DNA of 64,000 nucleotides from Salvelinus alpinus (Eukaryota; Chordata; Actinopteri; Salmoniformes; Salmonidae), in assembly GCF_045679555.1 (NCBI RefSeq), contig NC_092087.1:87330361-87394360 (forward strand). The letters run 5' to 3'. This document shows, one piece after another, positions 24,262-37,935 of this stretch. How positions within the stretch are numbered: position 1 is the stretch's first letter; each line of letters starts with the position of its first letter. The notes beneath the pieces were generated by a model, which did no database searches, was not told where the DNA came from, and saw nothing but the letters and a program-made list of their open reading frames with translations. Made by a program: the position numbers and the translations under genes.

Positions 24262-25648
24262 CAGTGCATTCAGAAAAGTCTTTAGACCCCTTGACTTTTT
24301 CCTCATTTTGTTACGTTACAGCCGTATTCTAAAATGGATTAAATAAAAACAAATCTTAATTAATCTACACATAATGCATCACAATAACAAATCAAAACAG
24401 GTTTTTAGAACGTTTTGCAAATGTATTAAATATAAAAAGCAGAAATATCTAATTTACATAAGTATTCAGCCCCTTTACTATGAGATTTGAAATTGAGATC
24501 AGGTGCATCATGTTTCCATTCATCATCCTTGAGATGTTTCTACAACTTGATTGAAGTCCACCTGTGGTAAATTCAATTGATTGGACATGATTTGGAAAGG
24601 CCCACACCTGTCTATAAGGTCCCACAGTTGACAGTGCATGTCAGAGCAAAAACCTAGCCAGTGGCTTCCCTCATTTTTAAATGGAATAAGTTTGGAACAA
24701 CCAAGACTGTCCGCCCGGCCAAACTGAGCAATCGGGGGAGAAGGGCTTTGGTCAGGGAGGTGCTGAAGAACCCGATGGTCACTCTGACAGAGCTCCAGAG
24801 TTCCTCTGTGGAGATGGAATAACCTTCCAGAAGGACAACCATCTCTGCAGCACTCCACCAATCAGGGCTTTATGGTAGAGTTTCCAGATGGAAGCCACTC
24901 CTCAGTAAAAGGCGCATAACAGCGCACTTGGAGTTTGCCAAAAAGCACCCAAAGGACTCTGACCATGAGAAACAAGATTCTCAGGTCTGATGAAACCAAG
25001 ATTGAACTTTTTGGCTTGAATGCCAAGCGTCACGTCTGGAGGAAACCTGGCACCATCCCTACGGTGAAGCATGGAGATGGCAGTATCATGCTGTTGGGAT
25101 GTTTTTCAGCAGCAGAGACTGGGAGACTAGTTAGGATCGAGGGAAAGATGAACGGAGCAAATTACAGAGAGATTCTTGATGAAAACCTGCTCCAGAGCGC
25201 TCAGGTCCTGGCTGGCGAGATGGTTCACCTTCCAACAGGACAACGAGCCTAAGCACACAGCTAAGACAACGCAGGAGTGGCTTCGGGACAAATCTCTGAA
25301 TGTTCTTGAGTGGCTGTGCAGCGACGCTCCCCAACCAAAACCTCACAGAGATTGAGAGGATCTGCAGAGAAGAATAGGAGAAACTCCCCAAATACAGGTG
25401 CCAAGCTTGTGTCATCATACCCTAGAAGACTCAAGGCTGTAAACACTACCATAGGTGCTTCAACAAAGTACTGAGTAAAGGGTCTGAATACTTGTGTAAA
25501 TGTGAAATTTCAGTTTTTGCTTTGTCATTATGGGGTATAGTGTGTGGATTGATGAGGGAAAAAACAATTTCATTCATTTTAGAATAAGGCTGTAACGTAA
25601 CAAAACGTGGAAAAAGCCTAGGGGTCTGAATACTTTCTGAATGCACTG
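24262..25648 (+). mobile_element. Tc1/mariner element, inactive transposase
   Basis: The ends CAGTGCATTCAGAAAAG and its inverse at 25,641-25,648 are flanked by TA. The plus strand encodes transposase pieces: a helix-turn-helix part (about 24,720-24,840), the [16 protein letters not shown] block of the DDE domain (about 25,040-25,085), and QDNEPKHTAK in a different frame (about 25,237). The frameshift inactivates it. It abuts the minisatellite at 23,290-24,245 on the left and a second Tc1 end on the right. Confidence 0.88.
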
Positions 25649-25654
25649 TAGATA

Positions 25655-26200
25655 CAGTACCAGTCAAAACTTTTGACACACCTACTCATTCAAGGGTTTT
25701 TCTTTATTTTTACTATTTTCTACATTGTAGAATAATAGTGAAGACATCAAAACTATGAAATAACACATATAGAACCATGTAGTAACCAAATAAGTGTAAA
25801 AATATATTTTTTATTTGAGATTCTTCAAAGTAGCCACCCTTTGCCTTGACGACAACTTTGCACACTCTTGGCATTCTCTCAACCAGCTTCACCTGGAATG
25901 CTTTTTCAACAATCTTGAAGGAGTTCCCACAAATGCTGAGCACTCGTTGGTTGCTTTTCCTTCACTCTATGTTCCAACTCATCCCAAACCATCTCAACTG
26001 GGTTGAGGTGGGGGTGATTGTGGAGGCCAGGTCATCTGATGCAGCACTCCATCACTCTCCTTCATGTTCAAATAGCCCTTACACAGCCTGGAGGTGTGTT
26101 GGGTCATTGTCCTGTTGAAAAACAAATGATAGTCCCACTAAGCGCAAACCAGATCGGATGGCGTATCGCTGCAGAATGCATATACAGTATTTTATATTTT
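25655..26200 (-). mobile_element. Tc1-like element fragment cut by the 8.48-kb duplication breakpoint
   Basis: It begins six bases after the previous element with CAGTACCAGTCAAAAC, a Tc1-type inverted repeat next to TA. Transposase similarity runs on the minus strand. It ends without an opposite terminus near 26,200. The duplication breakpoint lies at 25,902 inside it, so the second copy (34,382-34,680) lacks its first 247 bp. Confidence 0.78.
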
Positions 26201-26316
26201 TTATGTCACATAAAATTAAACTTGTTATATTTTATATGAAGGCTAAGAACATTCTAAATATGTTTTAATTACTTCTTGATGTTTGCTCTCAGGAACAATG
26301 CATTTCTTATATTCTG

Positions 26317-26905
26317 TTTATATTCTATTACATTATACAGTCCTGTACTATTCTACAGTACACAGCACTGTTTCTATTCTATTACATTATAGAGTCCTGT
26401 ACTATTCTACAGTACACAGCACTGTTTCTATTCTATTACATTATATAGCACTGTACTATTCTACAGTACACAGCACTGTTTCTATTCTATTACATTATAC
26501 AGTCCTGTACTATTCTACAGTACACAGCACTGTTTCTATTCTATTACATTATATAGCACTGTACTATTCTACAGTACACAGCACTGTTTCTATTCTATTA
26601 CATTATACAGCACTGTACTATTCTACAGTATACAGCACTGTTTCTATTCTATTACATTATACAGCACTGTACTATTCTACAGTATACAGCACTGTTTCTA
26701 TTCTATTACATTATACAGCACTGTACTATTCTACAGTATACAGCACTGTACTATTCTATTACAGTGTACAGTACTATTCTATTACATTATACAGTACTAT
26801 TCTATTACAGTGTTGTACTATTCTATTACAGTATATAGTACTATTCTATTACAGTATACAGTACTGTTTCTATTCTATTACAGTATACAGTACTGTTAGA
26901 TGATA
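26317..26905. repeat. 54-bp minisatellite (copy 1)
   Basis: Units of about 54 bp combine TATTCTATTACATTATACAG with a second half TGTACTATTCTACAGTACAC. They are related to the 28-bp array at 23,290-24,245. The second copy is at 34,797-35,385. Confidence 0.95.
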
Positions 26906-27400
26906 CATAATATATGTTTACTTGGTATGTTCATATACATATATTATTGGTTTTATGACAAGTTATGGTAATATTTTGCCTCAGTGTCCTGATGCAACGT
27001 CTCATCGCTTTTATAAAAATACTGGAAACTGTTAAGTGTGGATTGTGTTTAATAAACTGTTCAGATGAAACTTCATTGTCATTGTTTTCACCTTGTTATA
27101 ACAGTATCTTCAAAGTAGCATTTAAAATCCCACCTCTTGTACTGTACATACAGTAACTGTTAGGTTGATATTGACTCACGGACACTAGAGAAGCTTAACC
27201 AAGTTGAATTCTTCCCAAAGGTTATGTACAGCTGTAATCAAACAGCAAAACATGTCTCACCATCAGGTATATACATCCCACTTTAGGACACTCCTCCTTC
27301 TCTCTCCAATCCTTACATCTTATGGTTCAACAGGAAGAAGGTAACCAGATACTAAACCCTGATTACTCCCTTAAGGGGAACGGACCTCACCTCCTGACCT

Positions 27401-27549
27401 CAACCCTCCTTCCCCTAGTCCACAGATGTCCATCTGTCTCCCCCATCTCAACCCCTCCTTCCCCTAGTCCACAGATGTCCATCTGTCTCCCCCATCTCAA
27501 CCCCTCCTTCCCCTAGTCCACAGATGTCCATCTGTCTCCCCCATCTCAA
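27401..27549. repeat. 50-bp repeat, three units (copy 1)
   Basis: Three copies of a C-rich unit containing CCCCTAGTCCACAGATGTCC. The second copy is at 35,881-36,029. Confidence 0.9.
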
Positions 27550-27597
27550 CCGTTGCTCTACTCCCTTCCACCCAACACATTCCAAAGCTATCTGTCT

Positions 27598-27963
27598 TCC
27601 CACAGAGAACCATTAACTACTGACACACAACCCACAGAGAACCGTTAACTACTGACACACAACCCACAGAGAACCGTTAACTTCTGACACACAACCCACA
27701 GAGAACCGTTAACTTCTGACACACAACCCACAGAGAACCGTTAACTTCTGACACACAACCCACAGAGAACCGTTAACTTCTGACACACAACCCACAGAGA
27801 ACCGTTAACTTCTGACACACAACCCACAGAGAACATTAACTTCTGACACACAACCCACAGAGAACCATTAACTTCTGACACACAACCCACAGAGAACCGT
27901 TAACTTCTGACACACAACCCACAGAGAACCGTTAACTTCTGACACACAACCCACAGAGAACCA
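27598..27963. repeat. 32-bp minisatellite (copy 1)
   Basis: About twelve units of CCCACAGAGAACCGTTAAC plus TTCTGACACACAA. The second copy is at 36,078-36,443. It lies just beyond the presumed kcnip2 polyadenylation signal and is absent from unit A. Confidence 0.95.
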
Positions 27964-28035
27964 ACAATGTTCAAAGTTTAGCCGATTCCAACACTACAAA
28001 TAAAACATTTACATTTGTTTGCATAGCAACAGTGG

Positions 28036-28041
28036 TTTATT
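28036..28041 (-). terminator. kcnip2 polyadenylation signal (copy 1)
   Basis: AATAAA on the minus strand in GTGAATAAACCACT, conserved with unit A (about 13,727) and in the second copy (36,516-36,521). A CATCATCATC tract lies beside it in every copy. It would end a 3' UTR that starts at 32,280 and now contains the SINE, MITE and LTR insertions. Confidence 0.5.
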
Positions 28042-28404
28042 CACTTCCATCATTATCATCACATCATGCTGATCATCATCATCATCATCATCATCATGTC
28101 AGTACAAAATATACACAGACACTTTCAGAAGGAGTAATGTCCAGCACCTAGACACACAACCAGTTACATCAAATATTACTTATTGTCATTTTTAAAACAC
28201 ACATCATGCAGACACTATCGATGTTGTAAAGAGGTCAAAGGAACGCAGACTGGGGGGGATATAAGGGGGACGCCGGATTGGGGCACATTCAACATATCTG
28301 ATGTAACAAAGTGTATATTCATCACTCCGTCATGATTACAGGCCCTCAATGTGGTTACGAAAGTCTGATTTGAATATATTTGGCTGTTTTTGCTGCATAC
28401 CTGC

Positions 28405-28690
28405 GACCTCCCGGGTGGCGCAGTGGTCTAGGGCACTGCATCGCAGTGCTAGCTGCGCCACCAGAGTCTCTGGGTTCGCGCCCAGGCTGGGCTGGGTTCG
28501 CGCCCAGGCTCTGTCGCAACCGGGAGGTCCGTGGGGCGACGCACAATTGGCATAGCGTCGTCCGGGTTAGGGAGGGTTTGGCCGGTAGGGATATCCTTGT
28601 CTCAGTATGTTAAAATGTATGCACTCTACTGTAAGTCGCTCTGGATAAGAGTGTCTGCTAAATGACTAAAATGTAAATGTAAAATGTAAT
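28405..28690 (+). mobile_element. tRNA-derived SINE with doubled B box (copy 1)
   Basis: The head CCTCCCGGGTGGCGCAGTGG contains an A box. GGGTTCGCGCCCAGGCT occurs twice in tandem, giving two B boxes. The tail GTAAGTCGCTCTGGATAAG and GTCTGCTAAATGAC is the shared 3' end of salmonid HpaI/SmaI-type SINEs. The second copy is at 36,885-37,170. Confidence 0.85.
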
Positions 28691-28859
28691 AAAGAAGTTG
28701 TCCTTTTTCAAGTTTAGAAGGAGTGACTGCTAAATGCTAACTCCCCTTCATATAAGCTGCTAGCATCGCTAGCATACAGTAATCAGTGGTGTAGTCAAAG
28801 TAGTTTTTAACTGTAAAGTAGTTAGTTGGTGACGATGACCTGAACATTGGGGTTGACAT

Positions 28860-29035
28860 GACAGGAGGCTGCTGAGGGCAGGACGGCTCATAATAAAGGC
28901 TGGAACGGAGCGAATGGAATGGCATCAATCACATGGAAACCATGTGTTTGATGCAATTGATCCCATTCCAACGATTTCGCTTCAGCCAATACTATGAGCC
29001 CGTCCTCCCCAATTAAGGTGCCACCAACCTCCTGT
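28860..29035. mobile_element. hAT-like foldback MITE (copy 1)
   Basis: The terminal inverted repeats are ACAGGAGG / CCTCCTGT with a long imperfect palindrome between them, including CATGGAAACCATG at the centre. GGTTGACAT directly repeated at 28,851-28,859 and 29,036-29,044 is consistent with an 8-9-bp hAT-type target duplication. The second copy is at 37,340-37,515. Confidence 0.8.
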
Positions 29036-29455
29036 GGTTGACATCCATACAAGCGTTATACTCTGATTTTTACCACAAGATAGTACACATACTCTATACT
29101 GTAAATAATAGCCTAAATGTAGGTTCATTTTGCTGGGGGGCAATGAGGAGATTTGGGATCTTTCCCCCACGCGTTTCCATGGTAATTTGATTGTTTTGGT
29201 CGAGTTCCATTGACCTCTTTACAGCATCTTTTCAATGCTTTGCGCCCAAGCCGAAGAGACTCCTCGTCCTTAGGAGGTGTGTGCAAATCAAAAGGTGCCT
29301 CACAACTGCACTCGCTCCTCAAAAACGTTTGGTGTTCAAAACACTCCTGCTCTATGAACAACTTCCGTTTCTGACAGTTACCGTGGCAACCCCTTACAGA
29401 ACATAAAATGACCATTTATATGAATCCATGTTTGTAAAGTTGTGAGAAGCGATAC

Positions 29456-31558
29456 TGTTACGTTCCCCAGTTTCTGTGTTGTGGTTTGTATTTGAGTGTG
29501 TTTCAGGAGATAGCTTCCTGAGTTCGACTCAATGGCTAATTGATGATTGGAGAGCTGACCCCGCCCCCTCGTCAAGAAGCAGCTGACTCTAATCAGCTAA
29601 TAGCCACCTGAAGATATAAAAGCCAGTGTTCTGTTTAAGAGAAAAGATGATAGGCAGAGATTGAATATTTTGGAGAGATCTTTTTTGGAGGGAGAGAAAA
29701 CATTAGAGAGAGAAGATTTTGGAAAGATTGGAGAGAGAGATCCTTGCTTGAGAATTTGATTGTGATAAAGTGTTGGTTGTTTCTCAGAGATTTGGTATGT
29801 ACTATATAAGTTGTTGCTGAGGGAGCTGATTGGTTATGTCTTATGTGTTATAGGACGCACTGTTTTGATTATTGAAATTGTTTGTTAATAATTGTTCTGT
29901 TTCATTTGTTCCCAGGGGGGAAGGAGAAGGCACTTTGGGAGTGCTTAGGCAAGAGGCCCGCGGGCATACATATACCCGTAGTATATTCATTGTCTAGGCA
30001 CACTAGGTAAGACCTGGGCGGACCACCCCCTGTATTTTGGTTAGGGCACCAGGTGGTGCTAAGATAGGTAAGTAGTGGGTAGGCAGGTTAGATAGGAAAG
30101 GGGGAAGTTTTGATATTTACTTTCTTTGCTTTGGTTCCGTCCAGCCCCTTTTCCCCATATTACCGTAAGGAAATAAATCCTAGTAACGGTCAAATCTGCC
30201 TTTGTCGTCCTTACTCACGCCTACAGTCCATACCTCTTACACTTCACAGGGAGTTGAGTTGCAGCAGGGAGTTGCGTTCCCTCTTCTCAGAGGCGTGCGT
30301 AACATAATGGGGGCTCATCCGGGATTCCATTAAACCCACCGGACCCTGCTGCACTGAACTCTCTGTGGTTAGTGATTGAGGTGTGATGGTAGGTTGTGAG
30401 TTTGGATGACTTGTTTAGTTTGTGTGTTCAGTAGATTGTTGTGTACAAGATGGCTGCCTCAGCCATCTCCAAGTTCATTGAAGCACCCTCTATTGACTGT
30501 TTGTTGAGGTTTCGAAAAGTAGACCTTTTAGTTATAGCTGACCATTATGGATTTGTTATCCCTGAGAAAGTCCTAAAGGCTGAGCTTTTGGTGCTAGTCA
30601 GGGAGGGTTTAGTGAGAGAAAGAATTCTCTCATTGCAAGGAGAGGAGACGGGTAGACTTTCTGATGCCAAGTCGGAGGACAGGGCGGAGGAAGGGGTTGC
30701 TCGTACCCCCTTTGCATTGCCTCGCTATGATCCTTTATCTTCTGCTTCCCGGACGAGCCCCCATTATGTTACGCACGCCTCTGAGAAGAGGGAACGCAAC
30801 TCCCTGCTGCAACTCAACTCCCTGTGAAGTGTAAGAGGTATGGACTGTAGGCGTGAGTAAGGACGACAAAGGCAGATTTGACCGTTACTAGGATTTATTT
30901 CCTTACGGTAATATGGGGAAAAGGGGCTGGACGGAACCAAAGCAAAGAAAGTAAATATCAAAACTTCCCCCTTTCCTATCTAACCTGCCTACCCACTACT
31001 TACCTATCTTAGCACCACCTGGTGCCCTAACCAAAATACAGGGGGTGGTCCGCCCAGGTCTTACCTAGTGTGCCTAGACAATGAATATACTACGGGTATA
31101 TGTATGCCCGCGGGCCTCTTGCCTAAGCACTCCCAAAGTGCCTTCTCCTTCCCCCCTGGGAACAAATGAAACAGAACAATTATTAACAAACAATTTCAAT
31201 AATCAAAACAGTGCGTCCTATAACACATAAGACATAACCAATCAGCTCCCTCAGCAACAACTTATATAGTACATACCAAATCTCTGAGAAACAACCAACA
31301 CTTTATCACAATCAAATTCTCAAGCAAGGATCTCTCTCTCCAATGATTTCTCTCCCTCCAAAATATTCAATCTCTGCCTATCATCTTTTCTCTTAAACAG
31401 AACACTGGCTTTTATATCTTCAGGTGGCTATTAGCTGATTAGAGTCAGCTGCTTCTTGACGAGGGGGCGGGGTCAGCTCTCCAATCATCAATTAGCCATT
31501 GAGTCGAACTCAGGAAGCTATCTCCTGAAACACAACACAGAAACTGGGGAACGTAACA
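29456..31558. mobile_element. LTR element with two LTRs in inverted orientation (copy 1)
   Basis: The left arm is an 849-bp LTR (29,456-30,304, TGTTACG..GTAACA, TATA-like ATATAAAAG at about 29,614, AATAAA at about 30,171). A primer-binding site like the 3' end of tRNA-Pro follows (30,308-30,325), then a leader and the start of a gag-type frame (about 30,450-30,745). The right arm is the same LTR reversed (30,767-31,558, 792 bp) with its own primer-binding-site copy (30,747-30,763). GATAC flanks the whole at 29,451-29,455 and 31,559-31,563, so it integrated as one unit. No pol region is present. The family is probably Ty3/gypsy-like, from the gag start and 5-bp duplication. Confidence 0.85.
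30450..30746 (+). pseudogene. Truncated gag-like fragment inside the inverted-LTR element
   Basis: The frame begins at an ATG just downstream of the primer-binding site and leader. It encodes a short alpha-helical, charged N-terminal domain of fish LTR-element gag type. After about 99 codons it runs into the reversed primer-binding site and LTR. It has no nucleocapsid, protease or polymerase part. The second copy is at 38,930-39,226. Confidence 0.6.
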
Positions 31559-32279
31559 GATACTGAGTTAGTTAACTAGCTCCCAACTATTGGCCGGAAG
31601 CGCTGAACTGGAAGTCACCCACAAAAAAACTAAACAGACCCCACCCATATTTCTGTTGAAAATTAGGTGAATAGGACACAATATGGATGTTTGGAGGGTT
31701 GTGGGTAATTCCATCAGCCAGGGAATTCCATTCCAGAACATTGAGTATTGGAACATTCTGGAACTTTTGTTGATTGATAATAATATATCTCACAGTTAAC
31801 AAGTTCAGACCAGGCAGTGAGATTATTGCCGGATTTAAAGCCTTTTGTCCATAGAAGACTAAGAGTCCACCACTATTAATAGAGAATAAATTACATTATT
31901 GCATAGTGTGAATGTGATGTCATATAGAATGAGTGCTATGGTCTCCAACATGGCGTGGCTCTTGAGCCCCTAACTGTTGTCTGACCTTCCCAGGTAGGGG
32001 TGTTTCTTTTGGGGCGCAGAGATGGGCTAGAGGTGGATGGGAGAGTGGAGACCCATGGAGGTGTACCTATTGCCCACCTAACTGTTGTCTGATCTTCCCA
32101 GGTAGGGGTGTCTCTTTTTGGGGGGATGGATGGGAGAGTGGAGATCCATGGAGGGGTACCTTTTACACCCCTGACAGCCCTAATGAGTCTGTGTTTGGGG
32201 ATAAGGGGAGCTGGGGGTGGAGGCTGTGGAGCTAAATATGGGAACCCTGTCCTTTAGGCCACACCCACAGGAAGTATCA

Positions 32280-32327
32280 CTAAATGACGTTGTCAAACAG
32301 ATGCATGGACTGCATGATGTTCTCATC
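32280..32327 (-). CDS. kcnip2: kcnip2 terminal exon, duplicate copy 1
   Basis: This 48-nt phase-0 exon encodes DENIMQSMHLFDNVI then TAG, the conserved C-terminus of KChIP proteins. A good acceptor (CTTCCTGCCGCCTGTCCAG) precedes it on the minus strand. It is identical to 40,759-40,806. It lies about 10.7 kb from the penultimate exon and would be used only if the nearer copy were skipped. Confidence 0.85.
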   Translation of the reverse strand, partial: DENIMQSMHLFDNVI

Positions 32328-32599
32328 CTGGACAGGCGGCAGGAAGGGACAAAAAGCACAACAGGTAAGAAGCAGTTCAAGAAAAGGTTTAAACAGTACA
32401 AAAGCAGAAACAGGTTCTTAAATAAATAAAAAGTTTAATATCGAATGTTAGTGAATTAGCTTTTTTTGTTTCAACAACTTATGAAAAAGATTGGTGTGAT
32501 TTTCCACATCTCATCATGTCATGGGGTTGTTCAATGACAGACATGTATTTGTTTAACCCATCACTAGATTCTTTATTTTCAGAGAGACAAAAAGATATA

Positions 32600-34192
<1,593 letters not shown>

Positions 34193-34796
34193 TATATCCA
34201 CGTCACTCTCAGAGAAAAAAAGTAACAATGCAAGGTATTACACAGTTAAATGTGACACATCATTACACACACATGAATGTACCCATAAGCAATAATTTCT
34301 GATGAAAAACACACCTTTGTGGAAATAAACTTCACATTGTGACTGTTTGAATATTATTAAATCACGTCATAAATAATCATATTTTTCAACAATCTTGAAG
34401 GAGTTCCCACAAATGCTGAGCACTCGTTGGTTGCTTTTCCTTCACTCTATGTTCCAACTCATCCCAAACCATCTCAACTGGGTTGAGGTGGGGGTGATTG
34501 TGGAGGCCAGGTCATCTGATGCAGCACTCCATCACTCTCCTTCATGTTCAAATAGCCCTTACACAGCCTGGAGGTGTGTTGGGTCATTGTCCTGTTGAAA
34601 AACAAATGATAGTCCCACTAAGCGCAAACCAGATCGGATGGCGTATCGCTGCAGAATGCATATACAGTATTTTATATTTTTTATGTCACATAAAATTAAA
34701 CTTGTTATATTTTATATGAAGGCTAAGAACATTCTAAATATGTTTTAATTACTTCTTGATGTTTGCTCTCAGGAACAATGCATTTCTTATATTCTG

Positions 34797-36443
34797 TTTA
34801 TATTCTATTACATTATACAGTCCTGTACTATTCTACAGTACACAGCACTGTTTCTATTCTATTACATTATAGAGTCCTGTACTATTCTACAGTACACAGC
34901 ACTGTTTCTATTCTATTACATTATATAGCACTGTACTATTCTACAGTACACAGCACTGTTTCTATTCTATTACATTATACAGTCCTGTACTATTCTACAG
35001 TACACAGCACTGTTTCTATTCTATTACATTATATAGCACTGTACTATTCTACAGTACACAGCACTGTTTCTATTCTATTACATTATACAGCACTGTACTA
35101 TTCTACAGTATACAGCACTGTTTCTATTCTATTACATTATACAGCACTGTACTATTCTACAGTATACAGCACTGTTTCTATTCTATTACATTATACAGCA
35201 CTGTACTATTCTACAGTATACAGCACTGTACTATTCTATTACAGTGTACAGTACTATTCTATTACATTATACAGTACTATTCTATTACAGTGTTGTACTA
35301 TTCTATTACAGTATATAGTACTATTCTATTACAGTATACAGTACTGTTTCTATTCTATTACAGTATACAGTACTGTTAGATGATACATAATATATGTTTA
35401 CTTGGTATGTTCATATACATATATTATTGGTTTTATGACAAGTTATGGTAATATTTTGCCTCAGTGTCCTGATGCAACGTCTCATCGCTTTTATAAAAAT
35501 ACTGGAAACTGTTAAGTGTGGATTGTGTTTAATAAACTGTTCAGATGAAACTTCATTGTCATTGTTTTCACCTTGTTATAACAGTATCTTCAAAGTAGCA
35601 TTTAAAATCCCACCTCTTGTACTGTACATACAGTAACTGTTAGGTTGATATTGACTCACGGACACTAGAGAAGCTTAACCAAGTTGAATTCTTCCCAAAG
35701 GTTATGTACAGCTGTAATCAAACAGCAAAACATGTCTCACCATCAGGTATATACATCCCACTTTAGGACACTCCTCCTTCTCTCTCCAATCCTTACATCT
35801 TATGGTTCAACAGGAAGAAGGTAACCAGATACTAAACCCTGATTACTCCCTTAAGGGGAACGGACCTCACCTCCTGACCTCAACCCTCCTTCCCCTAGTC
35901 CACAGATGTCCATCTGTCTCCCCCATCTCAACCCCTCCTTCCCCTAGTCCACAGATGTCCATCTGTCTCCCCCATCTCAACCCCTCCTTCCCCTAGTCCA
36001 CAGATGTCCATCTGTCTCCCCCATCTCAACCGTTGCTCTACTCCCTTCCACCCAACACATTCCAAAGCTATCTGTCTTCCCACAGAGAACCATTAACTAC
36101 TGACACACAACCCACAGAGAACCGTTAACTACTGACACACAACCCACAGAGAACCGTTAACTTCTGACACACAACCCACAGAGAACCGTTAACTTCTGAC
36201 ACACAACCCACAGAGAACCGTTAACTTCTGACACACAACCCACAGAGAACCGTTAACTTCTGACACACAACCCACAGAGAACCGTTAACTTCTGACACAC
36301 AACCCACAGAGAACATTAACTTCTGACACACAACCCACAGAGAACCATTAACTTCTGACACACAACCCACAGAGAACCGTTAACTTCTGACACACAACCC
36401 ACAGAGAACCGTTAACTTCTGACACACAACCCACAGAGAACCA
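34797..36443. repeat. Minisatellite cluster, second copy
   Basis: This contains the second copies of the 54-bp array (34,797-35,385), the 50-bp triplicate (35,881-36,029) and the 32-bp array (36,078-36,443). Unit numbers appear unchanged from copy 1, notable for fast-mutating repeats and a sign of extreme youth or an assembly artefact. Confidence 0.93.
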
Positions 36444-36515
36444 ACAATGTTCAAAGTTTAGCCGATTCCAACACTACAAATAAAACATTTACATTTGTTT
36501 GCATAGCAACAGTGG

Positions 36516-36521
36516 TTTATT
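36516..36521 (-). terminator. kcnip2: kcnip2 polyadenylation signal (copy 2)
   Basis: AATAAA on the minus strand about 4.2 kb past the nearest terminal exon (40,759). This is the likeliest 3' end of the kcnip2-like transcript in the assembled order, giving a 3' UTR that contains the inverted-LTR element. Confidence 0.45.
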
Positions 36522-36884
36522 CACTTCCATCATTATCATCACATCATGCTGATCATCATCATCATCATCATCATCATGTCAGTACAAAATATACACAGAC
36601 ACTTTCAGAAGGAGTAATGTCCAGCACCTAGACACACAACCAGTTACATCAAATATTACTTATTGTCATTTTTAAAACACACATCATGCAGACACTATCG
36701 ATGTTGTAAAGAGGTCAAAGGAACGCAGACTGGGGGGGATATAAGGGGGACGCCGGATTGGGGCACATTCAACATATCTGATGTAACAAAGTGTATATTC
36801 ATCACTCCGTCATGATTACAGGCCCTCAATGTGGTTACGAAAGTCTGATTTGAATATATTTGGCTGTTTTTGCTGCATACCTGC

Positions 36885-37515
36885 GACCTCCCGGGTGGCG
36901 CAGTGGTCTAGGGCACTGCATCGCAGTGCTAGCTGCGCCACCAGAGTCTCTGGGTTCGCGCCCAGGCTGGGCTGGGTTCGCGCCCAGGCTCTGTCGCAAC
37001 CGGGAGGTCCGTGGGGCGACGCACAATTGGCATAGCGTCGTCCGGGTTAGGGAGGGTTTGGCCGGTAGGGATATCCTTGTCTCAGTATGTTAAAATGTAT
37101 GCACTCTACTGTAAGTCGCTCTGGATAAGAGTGTCTGCTAAATGACTAAAATGTAAATGTAAAATGTAATAAAGAAGTTGTCCTTTTTCAAGTTTAGAAG
37201 GAGTGACTGCTAAATGCTAACTCCCCTTCATATAAGCTGCTAGCATCGCTAGCATACAGTAATCAGTGGTGTAGTCAAAGTAGTTTTTAACTGTAAAGTA
37301 GTTAGTTGGTGACGATGACCTGAACATTGGGGTTGACATGACAGGAGGCTGCTGAGGGCAGGACGGCTCATAATAAAGGCTGGAACGGAGCGAATGGAAT
37401 GGCATCAATCACATGGAAACCATGTGTTTGATGCAATTGATCCCATTCCAACGATTTCGCTTCAGCCAATACTATGAGCCCGTCCTCCCCAATTAAGGTG
37501 CCACCAACCTCCTGT
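36885..37515. mobile_element. SINE and hAT-like MITE, second copy
   Basis: The tRNA-derived SINE with doubled B box is at 36,885-37,170 and the foldback MITE at 37,340-37,515, as in copy 1. Confidence 0.85.
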
Positions 37516-37935
37516 GGTTGACATCCATACAAGCGTTATACTCTGATTTTTACCACAAGATAGTACACATACTCTATACTGTAAATAATAGCCTAAATGT
37601 AGGTTCATTTTGCTGGGGGGCAATGAGGAGATTTGGGATCTTTCCCCCACGCGTTTCCATGGTAATTTGATTGTTTTGGTCGAGTTCCATTGACCTCTTT
37701 ACAGCATCTTTTCAATGCTTTGCGCCCAAGCCGAAGAGACTCCTCGTCCTTAGGAGGTGTGTGCAAATCAAAAGGTGCCTCACAACTGCACTCGCTCCTC
37801 AAAAACGTTTGGTGTTCAAAACACTCCTGCTCTATGAACAACTTCCGTTTCTGACAGTTACCGTGGCAACCCCTTACAGAACATAAAATGACCATTTATA
37901 TGAATCCATGTTTGTAAAGTTGTGAGAAGCGATAC

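Larger units (their letters stand above)
15064..32400. repeat. Segmental duplication unit B
   Basis: This is the counterpart of unit A (240-14,420), enlarged by later insertions: a 5S SINE, a 47-bp satellite with a solo LTR, Tc1 elements, minisatellites, a palindromic LTR element and others. The receptor gene here has the simpler exon set. Its kcnip2 3' end is the one later copied by the 8.48-kb duplication. Boundaries are approximate. Confidence 0.78.

Noticed and set aside
27598..27963. 32-bp regular repeats near CRISPR repeat length
   Set aside because: There are no spacers between units and no cas genes; it is a plain minisatellite.
28415..28500. Possible tRNA gene
   Set aside because: A and B boxes belong to a SINE head; no cloverleaf and the B box is duplicated.
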